Under the pieces are notes generated by a model that saw only the letters and a list, made by a program, of their open reading frames with translations, searched no databases and was not told the origin of the DNA. DNA of 64,000 nucleotides from Zea mays (taxonomy: Eukaryota > Streptophyta > Magnoliopsida > Poales > Poaceae): the NCBI RefSeq assembly GCF_902167145.1, contig NC_050104.1, forward strand, positions 93,693,849 to 93,757,848. The letters are read 5' to 3'. Below are positions 44,122-55,562 of the stretch, in pieces. How positions within the stretch are numbered: the stretch's first letter is position 1; each line of letters begins with the position of its first letter. The translations under genes were made by a program, and so were the position numbers.

Positions 44122-44553
44122 GAAATTCCTTGTTTACATACGCCCCCGAGCCTCCGCACAGGGCGAGAGGACGGTCAAGGACAGACTCGACTTTTTTACA
44201 TACGCCCCTGCGTCGCCTTTCCGCAAGGAGGAGGGGGGGAAAAGAGCCATGTTGCCCTTGGAGGGCGTCGAACATGGTGTCTCTAGTGAGCTGCTGACGG
44301 GTAATCCGAGTGGACGCCCGTGCCCCATTTGTCAGGGGTCGGCTAGAGGCCCGAAGGCGCGCTCCAAAAGTACCTGCGGGTGATCTGCCGGACCCAGTCC
44401 CCTTTTGACGGGGTCCGAGGGCTCGATGCCTCCCTCTGATGGGATTCCGTTACAAGATCGTTCCCGCTGGTCTCGGAAATGTCCTAGGGTACCTCGGGAG
44501 CGTAGCCCGAGCCTTGGTTAAGTATCGAACGTACCCAGGGTCATCCCTCGCTC

Positions 44554-44780
44554 TGTGTCTGAGGCGGCTGTGAACCCTTCGAGGGCCAGCCTACGAACCC
44601 CTGATCAGTAGTGGGCGCGGAGCCCGAGTGGCCTGAGGCGGCCGGTGAACCCTTCCGAGGGGCCGGCCTTCGAACCTCTGACCAGTAGTGGGCGCGGAGC
44701 CCGAGCGCTCTGAGGCGGCTGTTGAACCCCTCCGAGGGGCCAGCCTTTGAACCTCTGATCAGTAGGGGGGCTCGGGGCCC
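44554..44780. repeat. About 77-base tandem repeat in Huck-like 3' region
   Basis: Roughly three units containing CAGTAGTGGGCGCGGAGCCCG and TGAGGCGGC...GAACCCYTCCGAGGGGCC, at about 44554-44594 (partial), 44595-44670, 44671-44747 and 44748-44780 (partial). Confidence 0.8.
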
Positions 44781-45659
44781 GTTTCCTTCGCGGAGAAGGA
44801 TCCCTTTCGAGGTATCCCCTTTCCCGGTCCCTGTTGTAAGAGAGAGAAAGAGGAAGAGGAAAAGGATACGAAATCGAATGACGTGGTGCACCTTTTTGAC
44901 GCGGTCCTTATGGCGAAGGCGAAGCGTCGCCCGCTTCTGCTTCCAAAGGTGCCGCCTGTCCGGCCGTAGAGTTAATGCGATGGGACGAGTGGTTCACGGG
45001 GCGTCGTTGCGCGTGCGCGAGCCGTTCGAGGAACGGAACACGGGCGCGCCGTCTTCACGCCGTGGGAGAGGGCTCCCTTGCTGTCCCTGGATGGGACGTA
45101 AGCTTGGCTGACGACGAGACCGCTGCTTCCGCCCGCCTGCCACCGCCATTACTGCCGGCCCATTTTTGGCCGTATTGACCATCGCGCCTGGCTGGCACTG
45201 TTGGGTCATACGCAGGGTTGCCTCGAGTCGCGGTACTGGTTCCACAGTCGAGGAGGCGCGGTAGTGGCGCGAGTGGCGGTGCAGTCGCTCGCACGTAGCA
45301 ACCGGCGCACCGGTTGCATGACGTGTGGGCCTGGGCCTCCATGCGGGGTGCGTTGGAGTCGGAGGGGCGCGTCCACTTAGCGCGGTTGCATGCCGCCTGC
45401 ATGGCTGTCCGCCCTTTCACTCGCTGGTCTGGGCGAAAGTGGAGGAATGCTTGTAACCGCTGGGCAGTTGCATGCACCGCGCGCGGCGGTTTGGCTTCTT
45501 CTGCCCTGGGCCAGCTTGCATGACGCGTGGGACCCAGCCCCCGTGCCGTAGGGGGAGGACCTTGGAGCGTGTTGGAGAAGACTCAGCCCGCGATGGCTGG
45601 GGACGCAAGTAGGGAGAGTTGCCTTTAAAAGGAGGGTGACTCCCTTGAAAGGTGACCAT

Positions 45660-46227
45660 GTCTTCGCGCTCCCTTATGCATCGTGTCTTTCCACCTTCCG
45701 AGCCCCCAGATGGGGAGCATCCGCAGTCCTTCCGCCTTGTCGTTGGAGGAACGCAACTTCGCGGAAGTTGGCACCTTTCAGCCATCGTTCGGCTTCAAGG
45801 ATTTTCATCACGCGGCTCGGCCGCATCCCCTCGCCGGTGGTCACCCAAGACGGTGACCACCAGCCCCTGGATGGGGAGAAGCAAGCCGGGCTGCAGCCTC
45901 CGCCCCTCCCTCAGCTTCAAGGAAGTTCATCATCCTTGCTGCGGCGGAGAGCGAGGCGAGCCGAGGCTCTACCTCCCGCACGGGTCGGCTGGCCACCTCC
46001 TCTTCCAGCTTCTTGTGGTGGGAACCATCCTCCAGCTCTGCGGAGGAGGCGTCCTCCAGCCATGCCGGGGAAGGCGAACTGTTGCTGCCCAGCTAGGATG
46101 CAACATTCCGTCCTCTTCCTCGCTTTCGTGGCGAGGACGGGAGCGAGGACCTGCCGATGCGCTTTGGAGCGGCCCGCGTTCGCTGGTGCGGCGTCGGTGG
46201 AGAGGCAGACGCCGCCGTCGGTGCTGA
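45660..46227 (+). other. Possible antisense ORF in Huck-like 3' region (189 codons), unrecognised
   Basis: An ATG at 45660 in a good context (ACCATG) opens 189 codons ending at 46227. About 30 to 40 bases upstream is a TATA-like TTTAAAAGG (45622-45630) inside GCCTTTAAAAGGAGGGTGAC. The product starts MSSRSLMHRVFPPSEPP. It is rich in Arg, Ser and Gly, with no motif I can name. An overlapping frame from 45636 is also open for 224 codons, which shows how permissive this G/C-rich stretch is. It may be a real antisense unit, as in other Tat elements, or a chance ORF. I give it low confidence as a gene. Confidence 0.3.
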
Positions 46228-46664
46228 CGTGGTGGCAGCCGGGGGAAGCTTCCCCACCGTCGAGGCCGTCAGCGCCGCCTACGGACCGGCCTCCGGCTCT
46301 TTGGCTTTGATGTCTGGTTCGCGTCCCTTGAGCGGGGACGCGAACGAGAGCCTTCCGGTGGCCACGTCCGTCCTAGGACCATAGCTGCTGCTGCAGAGGT
46401 CGCTGGCGAGTCGCCCGAAGCTTGTCGCCCCGCAGGCTCCCTGGTGTGGAGGTTGTTCATACCCGCGGGGACAGAACCAGAGTTCCGTTTGTGATGGCAC
46501 CTTGAATGCCGGTGTCTTGTTCATTGTGGCTATCGGGGCCTGAACATGTATGTATTTTCGGCACGGAGCCGTGTTTTTTCCTCATTTCGAGCACTAAGAC
46601 TCGCCTGTCGGCTATCTGAACCGCTTCACTAAGCGTGAGTCGCCTCGTGCAAAGTTGACGAGTG

Positions 46665-47606
46665 AGGTATCCGTATCTTGGAGGCGTAGGAGTCCCTCGG
46701 CTCGGTCGGCCTTGCTGTCCGAGGCTTCTCTTGCTTAGTTAAGTGAACCCTCGGCCGCTCTTCGATGAGCCGAAGCCGGAGGTAGCGGTGTCAGAACAAA
46801 CAGAGGCAGAGTTGGCTCGAAAGGAAGACTTGGTCGGCCGGAGCCTGGCCGGGTCGTCCACTGGCGGGACCGACGCCGGAGTTGAGTTGCTGAGGCCACG
46901 GGCCGGGCTGATGCCCTCGGGGGACAGCTGGCTGAGGCTTCGGGGTGGCCGGCCCGAGCCGTCTGCTCGAGCCGGATTCCTGGAGAAGACCCTGGCAGCG
47001 ATGGCCCGGGCGTGGTGCTGATGTCGTCCTTTGGAGTGGAGATCCTCCGACCGCGTCGCCGTCCGAGGCTAGGTCAGACCCCGCCGAAGGTGTGGTTGAC
47101 GCCGAGGGTGCTGCTGCTCCCTTCAACTGTCAAGGTCCGAGCCTGCAGGTCGGGTTATCTTGTAGTGTGTGTATGTTTTCTGCGGCCGCCAAGGCCCAAA
47201 CATACTGTCGTCGTGTTGTAAAGCTGCGCTTCCTTTCCTCTTGTTTCGAGTATCTGGACTTATTTGTCGGTAACAGAATTGTTTGTTCGAGCGAGAGTTA
47301 CTTTTCACGGAAGGTGATGAGTGAGGTATCCGTATCCAGGAGGCATAGGAATCCCTCGGCTCGGTCGGCCTTGCCGCTTACGTGCACTCTTACTCGTCCA
47401 TAGGGTTCTGTCACCGACGTAGTCGAGAAGGCCCGAAAAATCGTTTCGGCAGAGGAGTTTTCAAGCGTGAAGACTTGTTCGGTCCGCGGAATCACTTATC
47501 TGAGGGTGAGTTACTTATCGCAGAAGGTGATGAGTGAGGTATCCGTATCCCGGTGGCGTAGGAGTCCCTCGACTCGGTCAGCCTTGGCTGCTTACGTGTA
47601 CTCCGT
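46665..47606 (+). repeat. Three dispersed direct repeats (GTGAGGTATCCGTATC block)
   Basis: Copies at about 46665-46735, 47308-47390 and 47528-47606 share GAGTGAGGTATCCGTATC and GGCGTAGGAGTCCCTCG-type words followed by CTCGGTCGGCCTTG. Divergence between copies is about 10 percent by eye. Confidence 0.8.
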
Positions 47607-47813
47607 CGTTTTCAGGATCCACTTTCAAAGTAGTCGAAAAGCACGAAAGACACTATGGCAGAAAAGATCTTTTTCCGAGGAAAATTTTGACGCAGAGGGG
47701 GTTCCCCCTTTTAGCCCCCGAGGGAGGGTCGGGCTTTGCCGAGGCAAGGCTGACCCTTTCTTGATGACTAAACTTTGCGTGTGAACAAGGTATATGAACA
47801 ACTTGAAAGCATC

Positions 47814-49052
47814 TTAAGGGTAGAAGCGACGTACCTGTCGGATGTTCCAAGCATTGCTGTAGACCTCGCCTTGACTGTTGGCCAGCTTGTACGTCCCGGG
47901 CTTCAGAACTTTGGCGATGACGAACGGTCCTTCCCAGGGAGGCGTGAGCTTGTGCCGCCCTCGGGCGTCTTGTCGCAGCCGAAGCACCAGGTCGCCCACC
48001 TGGAGGTCTCGGGACCGAACCCCTCGGGCGTGGTAGCGTCGCAGGGACTGCTGGTACCGCGCCGAGTGTAGTAAGGCCATGTCCCGAGCCTCTTCCAGCT
48101 GGTCCAGTGAGTCTTCTCGATTAGCTCGATTGCTTTGGTTGGCATAGGCCCTCGTCCTCGGGGAACCGTACTCTAAGTCTGTGGGCAAGATGGCCTCGGC
48201 CCCATAGACTAGAAAGAACGATGTGAAGCCCGTGGCTCGGCTCGACGTCGTCCTCAGACTCCAGACCACCGAGGGGAGTTCCTTCATCCATCGCTTGCCG
48301 AACTTGTTGAGGTCGTTGTAGATCCGAGGCTTGAGTCCTTGTAGAATCATGTCGTTGGCACGCTCTACTTGCCTATTTGTCATGGCGTGAGCCACAGCGA
48401 CCCAGTCCACCCGGATATGGTGATCCTCGCAGAAGTCTAGGAACTTTCTGCCGGTGAACTGGGTGCCGTTGTCGGTGATGATGGAGTTTGGGACCCCAAA
48501 GCGATGGATGATGTTGGTGAAGAACGCCACCGCCTGTTCGGACCTGATGCTGTTTAGGGGTCGGACCTCGATCCACTTGGAGAATTTGTCGATGGCGACC
48601 AGCAGGTGCGTGTAGCCCCCGGGTGCCTTCTGCAAGGGGCCGACGAGGTCCAGACCCCACACAGCAAACGGCCAGGTGATGGGTATGGTCTGCAGAGCCT
48701 GAGCGGGCAGGTGGGTCTGCCTTGCATAGAACTGACACCCTTCGCAGGTGCGGACAACTCTTGTGGCGTCGGCCACCGCCGTCGGCCAGTAGAAACCTTG
48801 TCGGAAGGCGATTCCAACAATGGCTCGAGGTGCTGCGTGATGGCCGCAAGCCCCCGAGTGTATCTCTTGTAAGAGCTCCTGGCCTTCGGCGATGGAAATG
48901 CATCGCTGGAGGATGCCTGAGGGGCTGCGGTGGTAGAGCTCCTTCCCGTCTCCCAGCAAGACGAACGACTTGGCGCGCCGCGCCAACCGCCGAGCTTCGG
49001 CCCGGTAGAGGGGTAGCTCTTCTCGGTGGAGATATTGCAGGTACGGGGTCTG
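47814..49052 (-). pseudogene. Huck-like integrase, mostly open
   Basis: The reading frame runs open from 48986 to its stop at 47814. Upstream it continues to a TAG at 49053 (Trp codon changed). The zinc-binding region has HSGACGHHAAP and CEGCQFYARQ (about 48860-48720). The catalytic core acids are in WGLDLVGPL, ITDNGTQFTG and RQVERAND, so D, D and E are all present. The C-terminal region carries LQVGDLVLRL and PWEGPFVIAKVLKPGTYKL, the GPF/Y module of Gypsy integrases, and there is no chromodomain, as expected for Tat. The integrase itself is the best-preserved part, but its parent pol frame is broken upstream. Confidence 0.88.
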
Positions 49053-49055
49053 CTA

Positions 49056-51949
49056 GTTTCGATTAGGCGTGGCCCCGCTCCGCTCCTCCTCGATGCGCAG
49101 TGCCTCACCCTCGGGGGCCGAGGGTATCTCGGTCCGAGCCGAGGGTGCCTCGGGCCGAGCCGAGGGTGCCTCGGGCTGGGTCGAGGCCTTCTCGGGCTCG
49201 GACGTGTCGTCGGTCTTGACGGAGGGTTGATGCAGCTCTCGGGAGAAGACGTCCGGGGGAACCGTTGTTCGCCCCGAGGCTATTTTAGCCAGCTCGTTCG
49301 CAGTCTCGTTGTAGCGTTGGGCGATGTGGTTGAGCTCGAGCCCGTAGAACTTGTCTTCCAGGCGCTGAACCTCATCGCAGTAGGCTTCCACCTTCGGGTC
49401 GCGGCAGTGGGAGTTCTTCATGACTTGGTCGATGACGAGCTGCGAGTCACCGCGAGCGTTGAGGCGTCGGACCCTAGCTCGATGGTGATGCGCAACCCGT
49501 TGACCAGAGCCTCGTACTCAGCCACATTGTTGGACGCCGGGAAGTGGAGGCGTAGCATGTAGCGTAGGTGCTTCCCGAGGGGCGAGATGAAGAGCAGGCC
49601 TGCGCCTGCTCCTGTCTTCATCAGCGACCCGTCGAAAAACATGGTCCAGAGTTCCGGTTGGATCGGAGCTGTTGGGAGTTGGGTGTCGACCCATTCAGCC
49701 ACAAAGTCCGCCAAGACCTGGGACTTGATGGCCTTCCAAGGGGCGAACGAGATCGTCTCGCCCATTATTTCCACCGCCCACTTTGCAATTCTACCCGAGG
49801 CCTCTCGACACTGGATGATCTCCCCTAGGGGGAAGGATGACACCACAGTTACCGGATGAGATTCGAAGTAGTGTCGCAACTTCCGCCGTGTCAGGATCAC
49901 CGCGTACAACAGCTTCTAAATTTGTGGGTAGCGGGTCTTGGTCTCGGACAGTACCTCACTGATGAAGTAGACTGGCCTCTGGACGGGCAATGCATGCCCC
50001 TCTTCTCGTCTCTCAACCACAATCGCGGCGCTAACCACCTGAGTGGTCACGGCGATGTAGATCAAGAGGGCTTCTCCGGCAGCGGGGGGCACCAAGATGG
50101 GCGCGTTCGTGAGGAGCGCCTTCAGGTTCCCGAGGGCTTCCTCGGCCTCAGGGGTCCAAGTGAAGCACTCGGCCTTCCTTAAGAGGCGGTACAGAGGCAG
50201 GCCTCTTTCGCCGAGGCGCGAGATGAAATGGCTCAGAGCCGCAAGGCATCCCGTGACCCTCTGTACGTCTTTCAAGTCCTTGATGGGCCCCATGCTGGTG
50301 ATGGCCGCGATCTTCTCCGGGTTGGCCTCGATGCCCCGCTCGGAGACGATGAACCCCAAGAGCATGCCTCGGGGGACCCCGAAGACACACTTCTCGGGAT
50401 TGAGGTTCACGCCTTTCGCCTTGAGACATCGGAATGTCGCTCCATGGTCGGAAAGGAGGTCGGAGGCTTTCCTCGTCTTGACTACGATGTCATCGACGTA
50501 GGCCTCGACCGTTCGGCCAATGTGTTCGCTGAACACGTGGTTCATGCACCATTGGTACGTTGCACCCGCATTCCTCAAACCAAACGACATGGTGACATAG
50601 CAGTACATGCCGAAAGGTGTGATGAAAGAAGTCGCGAGCTGGTCGGACTCTTTCATCCTGATTTGGTGATACCCTGAGTAGGCATCGAGGAAAGACAGGG
50701 TTTCATACCCAGCAGTGGAATCCACGATTTGATCGATGCGAGGCAGAGGGTAGGGAACCTTCGGACATGCTTTGTTTAGACCAGTGTAGTCTCTACACAT
50801 CCGCCATTTCCCTCCTTTCTTTCTCACAAGCACAGGGTTGGCAAGCCATTCGGGATGGAATACCTCTTTGATGAACCCTGCCGCCATTAGCTTGTGGATC
50901 TCCTCGCCTATGGCTCTGCGCTTTTCTTCGTCGAATCGGCGCAGAGGCTGCTTCACGGGTCGGGCTCCAGCTCGGATATCCAGCGAGTGCTCTGCGACAT
51001 CCCTCGGTATGCCGGGCATGTCCGAGGGACTCCACGCGAAGACGTCGGCGTTTGCGCGGAGGAAGTCGACGAGCACTGCTTCCTATTTGGGGTCGAGCTC
51101 AGAGCCGATCCGGATCTGCTTGGAGGCGTCGTTGCTGGGGTCGAGAGAGACGGATTTAACCGTCACCGCTGGCTCGAAGTTGCCGGCGTGGCGCTTCACG
51201 TCTGGCGCCTCCTTAGAGAGGCTCTCCAGGTCGGCGATGAGGGCCTCGGATTCGGCGAGGGCCTCAGCGTACTCCACGCACTCCACGTCGCATTCGTATG
51301 CGTGTCGGTACGTGGGGCCGACGGTGATGACCCCGTTGGGGCCCGGCATCTTGAGCTTGAGGTAGGTGTAGTTGGGGACGGCCATGAACTTGGCGTAGCA
51401 TGGCCTCCCCAGCACTGCGTGGTAGGTTCCTCGAAACCCAACCACCTCGAACGTGAGGGCCTCCCTTCGGAAGTTGGAGGGTGTCCCAAAGCAGACGGGT
51501 AGATCGAGTCGTCCGAGGAGCTGGACGCGCTTCCCGGGGATGATCCCGTGGAAAGGCGCAGTGCCTGCCCGGACCGAGGACAGATCGATCCGCAGGAGCC
51601 TGAGGGTCTCGGCGTAGATGATGTTGAGGCTGCTGCCTCCGTCCATGAGGACCTTGGTGAGCCTGACGTCGCTGATGACGGGGTCGACAACGAGCGGGTA
51701 TTTTCCCGGGCTCGGCACGCGGTCGGGGTGGTCGTCTCGGTCGAAGGTGATGGGCTTGTCGGACCAGTCTAGGTAGACTGGCGCCGCCACCTTTACCGAG
51801 CAGACCTCCCGACGCTCTTGCTTGCGGTGCCGAGCCGAGGCGTTCACCACTTGCCCAACGTAGATCATGAAGCAGTCGCGGACCTTGGGGAACTCTCCTG
51901 CCTTGCGATCCTCCTTCTTATCGTCGTCGCGAGCCCTGCCACCCTCCGC
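49056..51949 (-). pseudogene. Huck-like pol: protease, RT, RNase H, broken
   Basis: The protease motif reads VLMDGGSSLNIIY (about 51640), the D-G-G-S variant common in Tat elements. A TAG at 51081 (CAG changed) separates it from RT. RT has VRKKGGKWRMCRDYTGLNKA (about 50810) and the catalytic YVDDIVVKT (about 50500). A second TAG at 49915 (CAG changed) interrupts the start of RNase H. The following region FFDGSLMKTGAGAGLLFISP to NVAEYEALVNGL (about 49640-49490) is the additional archaeal-type RNase H known in Tat. A frameshift near 49450 moves the end into another frame (SHCRDPKVEAYCDEVQRLED). The linker to integrase is Pro/Glu/Ser-rich. Confidence 0.87.
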
Positions 51950-54330
51950 GGGTGGCCCGGCCCTGTGAAAGTGGCGCCAAAGCATGGCGCACTCCTCAAG
52001 GGTGTGCTTGACGGGCCCTTGATGATAGGGGCACGGCTCCTTGAGCATCTTGTCGAAGAGATTGGCACCTCCGGAAGGTTTCCGAGGGTTCTTGTACTCG
52101 GCGGCAGCGACAAGGTCCGCGTCGGAGGCGTTGTGTTTCGCTTGTGACTTCTTCTTGCCTTTCTTCTTGGCACAGCGCTGAGTTGACGCCTCGGGGACAT
52201 CTTCCGGTGGGCGGCCCTGGGGCTGCTTATCCTTCCGGAAGATGGCCTCAACCGCCTCCTAGCCAGAGGCGAACTTGGTGGCGATGTCTATCAGCTCGCT
52301 CGCCCTGGTGGGGGTCTTACGACCCAGCTTGCTCACCAGGTCACGGCAGGTGGTGCCGGCGAGGAACGCGCCGATGACATCCGAATCAGTGATGTTGGGC
52401 AGCTCGGTGCGCTGCTTCGAGAATCGCCGGATGTAGTCTCGGAGAGACTCTCCCGGCTGCTGGCGGCAGCTTCGGAGATCCTAGGAGTTCCCAGGGCGCA
52501 CGTATGTGCCCTGGAAATTGCCGGCGAAGGCTTGGACCAGGTCGTCCCAGTTGGAGATCTGCCCCGGAGGCAGGTGCTCCAGCCAGGCCGAGCGGTATCA
52601 GAAAGGAACAGGGGGAGGTTGCGGATGATGAGGTTGTCATCGTCCGTTCCACCCAGGTGGCAGGCCAACCGATAGTCCGCGAGCCACAGTTCCGGTCTCG
52701 TCTCCCCCGAGTACTTTGTGATAGTAGTCGGGGTTCGGAACCGGGTCGGGAACGGTGCCCGTCGTATGGCGCGGCTGAAAGCCTGCGGACCGGGTGGTTC
52801 GGGCGAGGGACTCCGATCCTCCCCGCTGTCATAGCGTCCCCCACGTCTGGGGTGGTAGCCTTGGCGCACCCTCTCGTCGAGGTGGGTTCGACGGTTGCGG
52901 TGAGGGTGTTCGTTGCCGAGGCGACCCGGGGCCGCAGGCGCTGTGTTGCGCGTGCGCCCGGTGTGGACCGAGGCTTCCCGCATGAATCGGGAAGTCGCGG
53001 CGCGATGTTCCGAGGGGTACCCCTGCCTTCGGGAGGCAGAGCTTTCGGCCCGTCGGACCGCGGCATCCTCCAGGAGATTCTTGAGCTCTCCCTGGATACG
53101 CCGCCCCTCGGTGGTAGATGGCTCCGGCATCACACGGAGAAGTATTGCCGCTGCAGCCAGGTTCTGGCCGACCCCACTAGAAGTCGGTGGCGGCCTTACC
53201 CTGACATCGTCGGCGACGCGGTGCTGGAAGCCCTGGGGTAGATGACGCACTTCTCCGGCCAAAGGTTGGCCCGCCCATTCCTGCCCATTGTCCCGGCGGA
53301 ACGGCTCAAGTGTTCCTGCTCCCTCGTCGAGCCTGGCCTGCACCTCGCGGATTTGCTCGAGCTGTGGGTCATGACCCCCTGTCGGGACGGGGACCACAGT
53401 TAGCTCCCGAAGGATGTCAACGCGAGGCACAGGCCTAGGGAGATCACCGTTCTCCAGCATACCAAGATGGTTGCCTTCGTCGGGACCCCCTAGATCGACG
53501 TGGAAACATTCACGACTTGGGCCGCAGTCCTCGTCGCCGAGGCTGCGGCTACCGTCGGAACAGTCGGAAAGGCAGTAGTCGCACGCGGTCATAAAGTCCG
53601 GCATGGCACTTGGGTTACCAAGTCCGGAGAAATCCCAACAGAAGTCAGGCTCGTCATCTTCCTCGGACCCTGAGGGCCCGTAGGTCGAGACGGCCATCAG
53701 CCGGTCCCAGGGTGACCGCATACGATACCCCAGAGGGTTTGGACCCGCCTCTATGAGAGCGTCCACCAATGCGAAGTCGCTTGGTGGGTCGAGGCCGAAT
53801 CCAAAAGGCACGAGATGGGAATCGGTCAGTACCTCTTGGTCGACGGGCGGTGACAAAGTCACATCTGGAGCAGACTGCACTGTCGTCTCAGGTACGAGGG
53901 TGACGCCCAGCAAGTCCTTTGCGAGCATGCTGGCGTCGTCCGTTTGCTTGGGGTTGGCGTGTTGCGGGGAGACGGCGCTCGTCTTCGTCTCAAACGCGAG
54001 GTCGATGCCCGACGTGCCCCCCGTTGGGGCGTCGGTGTCGTCGACTCGCTCGACAGCCGACGAGGTGCCGCCTCCTGCTTGGCCTTGGTTGCCCCGCCTC
54101 CTCCTCCATCGGCGGGGGAGGGGACGGGGCGAGCTCGAATGTTGTTCTTCCACCATGTGGGGAAGATGTCGTCGATTCCGCCGCCGGCGGGCGGGTTGTC
54201 GGCCGCCATTGTTGCTGTCGCGCGGCGGGGGAAGGAGTATCATGTCGTAGCTGCCGTCGAGGGACATGAACTCAAGACTCTCGAAACGGAGCACCGTCCC
54301 GGGCTGGAAAGGTTGCTGGAGACTGCCCAT
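51950..54330 (-). pseudogene. Huck-like gag, broken
   Basis: An ATG at 54330, 61 bases after the LTR end. The first 560 or so codons are open. A long disordered N-terminal part (Pro, Gly and Asp-rich) leads to the capsid core at about 52740-52400 (FPTRFRTPTTITKYSGETRP, WLADYRLACHLGGTDDDNLI, IRNLPLFLSDTAR). One missing base in a G-run near 52590 shifts the frame. The other frame carries the rest of the capsid and has stops near 52483 (Trp codon changed) and 52261. The nucleocapsid knuckle CPYHQGPVKHTLEEC (52033-51989) is of the Tat type and lies in frame with protease. Confidence 0.85.
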
Positions 54331-54376
54331 CTGGAGCTTGACGGGAAGCTGTTCGTCAACACGCAGCAGGCCCCTA

Positions 54377-54389
54377 CCTGGCGCGCCAA
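54377..54389 (-). other. Primer binding site of Huck-like element
   Basis: The minus strand reads TTGGCGCGCCAGG one base after the LTR end CGCCGACA. This is the Tat-type primer site. Confidence 0.8.
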
Positions 54390-54680
54390 CTGTCGGCGTT
54401 TCGAACCCGGGGGGTCCCTGGACCGACGAGTAAATTGTCGCCGCGTGCCCCAGCCCAGATGGGTCGGCGCGAGACGGAGCGCGAAGGGGGGAAGACGCCT
54501 GAGGGAGACAGGCGTGAGAGGTGAAACCCGTGGCCTTCGTGTTTGTCCCGCGCCCAGGTCGGGTGCGCTTGCCGTAGGGGGTTACAAGCGTCCACGCGGG
54601 AGGGAGCGAGCGGCCTCACGCGAGCGCCTGTCCCGTCCTTCCCCGCGCGGCCAACCCTCTGTAAGAGGGCCCTGGACCTT

Positions 54681-54689
54681 CCTTTTATA
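54681..54689 (-). promoter_or_regulatory. TATA box of Huck-like 5' LTR
   Basis: The minus strand reads TATAAAAGG in CGCCTATAAAAGGAAGG, about 290 bases before the LTR end. Confidence 0.75.
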
Positions 54690-55143
54690 GGCGTAAGGAA
54701 AGGATCCAGGTGTACAATGGGGGGTGTAGCAGTGTGCTAACGTGTCTAGCGGAGGAGAGCTAGTGCCCTAAGTACATGCCATCGTGGCAGCCGGAGAGGT
54801 TTTGGCACCCGGTTCATGTGGTGTCGTGGTCGTCGGAGGAGCGCTGGAGCCTGGCGGAAGGACAGCTGTCGGGGCTGTCGAGTCCTTGCTGACGTCCTCT
54901 TGCTTCCGTAAGGGGGCTGAGAGCCGCCGTCGTCATAGAGCGTGCGGGGCGCCATCATTACTTGTTTAGCGGAGCGAGCCAGATGGGACGCCGGTCTTGT
55001 TCCCCGTAGCCTGAGTCAGCTTGGGGTAGGGTAATGATGGCGCCTCCTGTGACGTGGTCGGTCCGAGCCCTGGGTTGGGCGAGGTGGAGGCTCCTCCGAG
55101 GTCGAGGTCGAGTCTGTCTTCCAAGGCCGAGGTCGAGTCCGAG

Positions 55144-55562
55144 CCCCTGGGTCGGGCGAGGCGGAGACCGTCGGCTGAGGCCAGGGCTGAGTCCGAGCCC
55201 TGGGGTCGGGCGAAGCGGAGTTCGTCGTCTTCCGGGGCTGAGCCCGAGTCCGAGCCCTAGGGTCGGGCGAAGCGGAGTTCGTCGTCTTCCGGGGCTGAGC
55301 TCGAGTCCGAGCCTTGGGGTCGGGCGATGCAGAGTTCGTCGTCTTCCGGGGCTGAGCCCGAGTCCGAGCCCTGGGTCGGGCGGAGCAGAGTTCGTCGTCT
55401 TCCGGGGCTTAGCCCAAGTCCGAGCCCTGGGGTCGGGCGGAGCGGAGTTCGTCGTCTTCCGGGGCTGAGCCCGAGTCCGAGCCCTGGGGTCGGGCGGAGC
55501 GGAGTTCGTCGTCTTCCGGGGCTGAGCCCGAGTCCGAGCCCTGGGGTCGGGCGGAGCGGAGT
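55144..55562. repeat. 57-base tandem repeat in Huck-like LTR
   Basis: About seven units of CTGGGGTCGGGCGGAGCGGAG-like sequence followed by TTCGTCGTCTTCCGGGGCTGAG and CCCGAGTCCGAGCC. The last six start at about 55201, 55258, 55315, 55372, 55428 and 55485. Units at the right end are nearly identical, and those at the left are more diverged. Confidence 0.88.

Larger units (their letters stand above)
44139..47813 (-). other. Huck-like 3' region between integrase and the missing 3' LTR
   Basis: About 3.7 kb, G/C-rich. It has a roughly 77-base tandem repeat (44554-44780) and three dispersed copies of a GTGAGGTATCCGTATC block (46665, 47312, 47532). One open stretch on the plus strand, preceded by a TATA-like box, is reported separately. 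Otherwise I see no recognisable coding sequence. Long 3' regions are usual for Tat elements. Many long ORFs here are chance products of high G/C content. Confidence 0.7.

Noticed and set aside
50894..51502. A 202-codon plus-strand frame opposite Huck-like RT/protease
   Set aside because: Complement of the pol gene; no independent motif.
52504..53241. A 245-codon plus-strand frame inside the Huck-like gag region
   Set aside because: Chance ORF in G/C-rich DNA opposite a gag gene with recognisable capsid motifs.
55034..55468. A repetitive 144-codon ORF in the Huck-like LTR
   Set aside because: It is the translation of a 57-base tandem repeat whose length is a multiple of three, so several frames stay open by necessity.
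55144..55562. Regular repeats considered as a CRISPR array
   Set aside because: Repeats are contiguous with no unique spacers, in a plant retroelement LTR.
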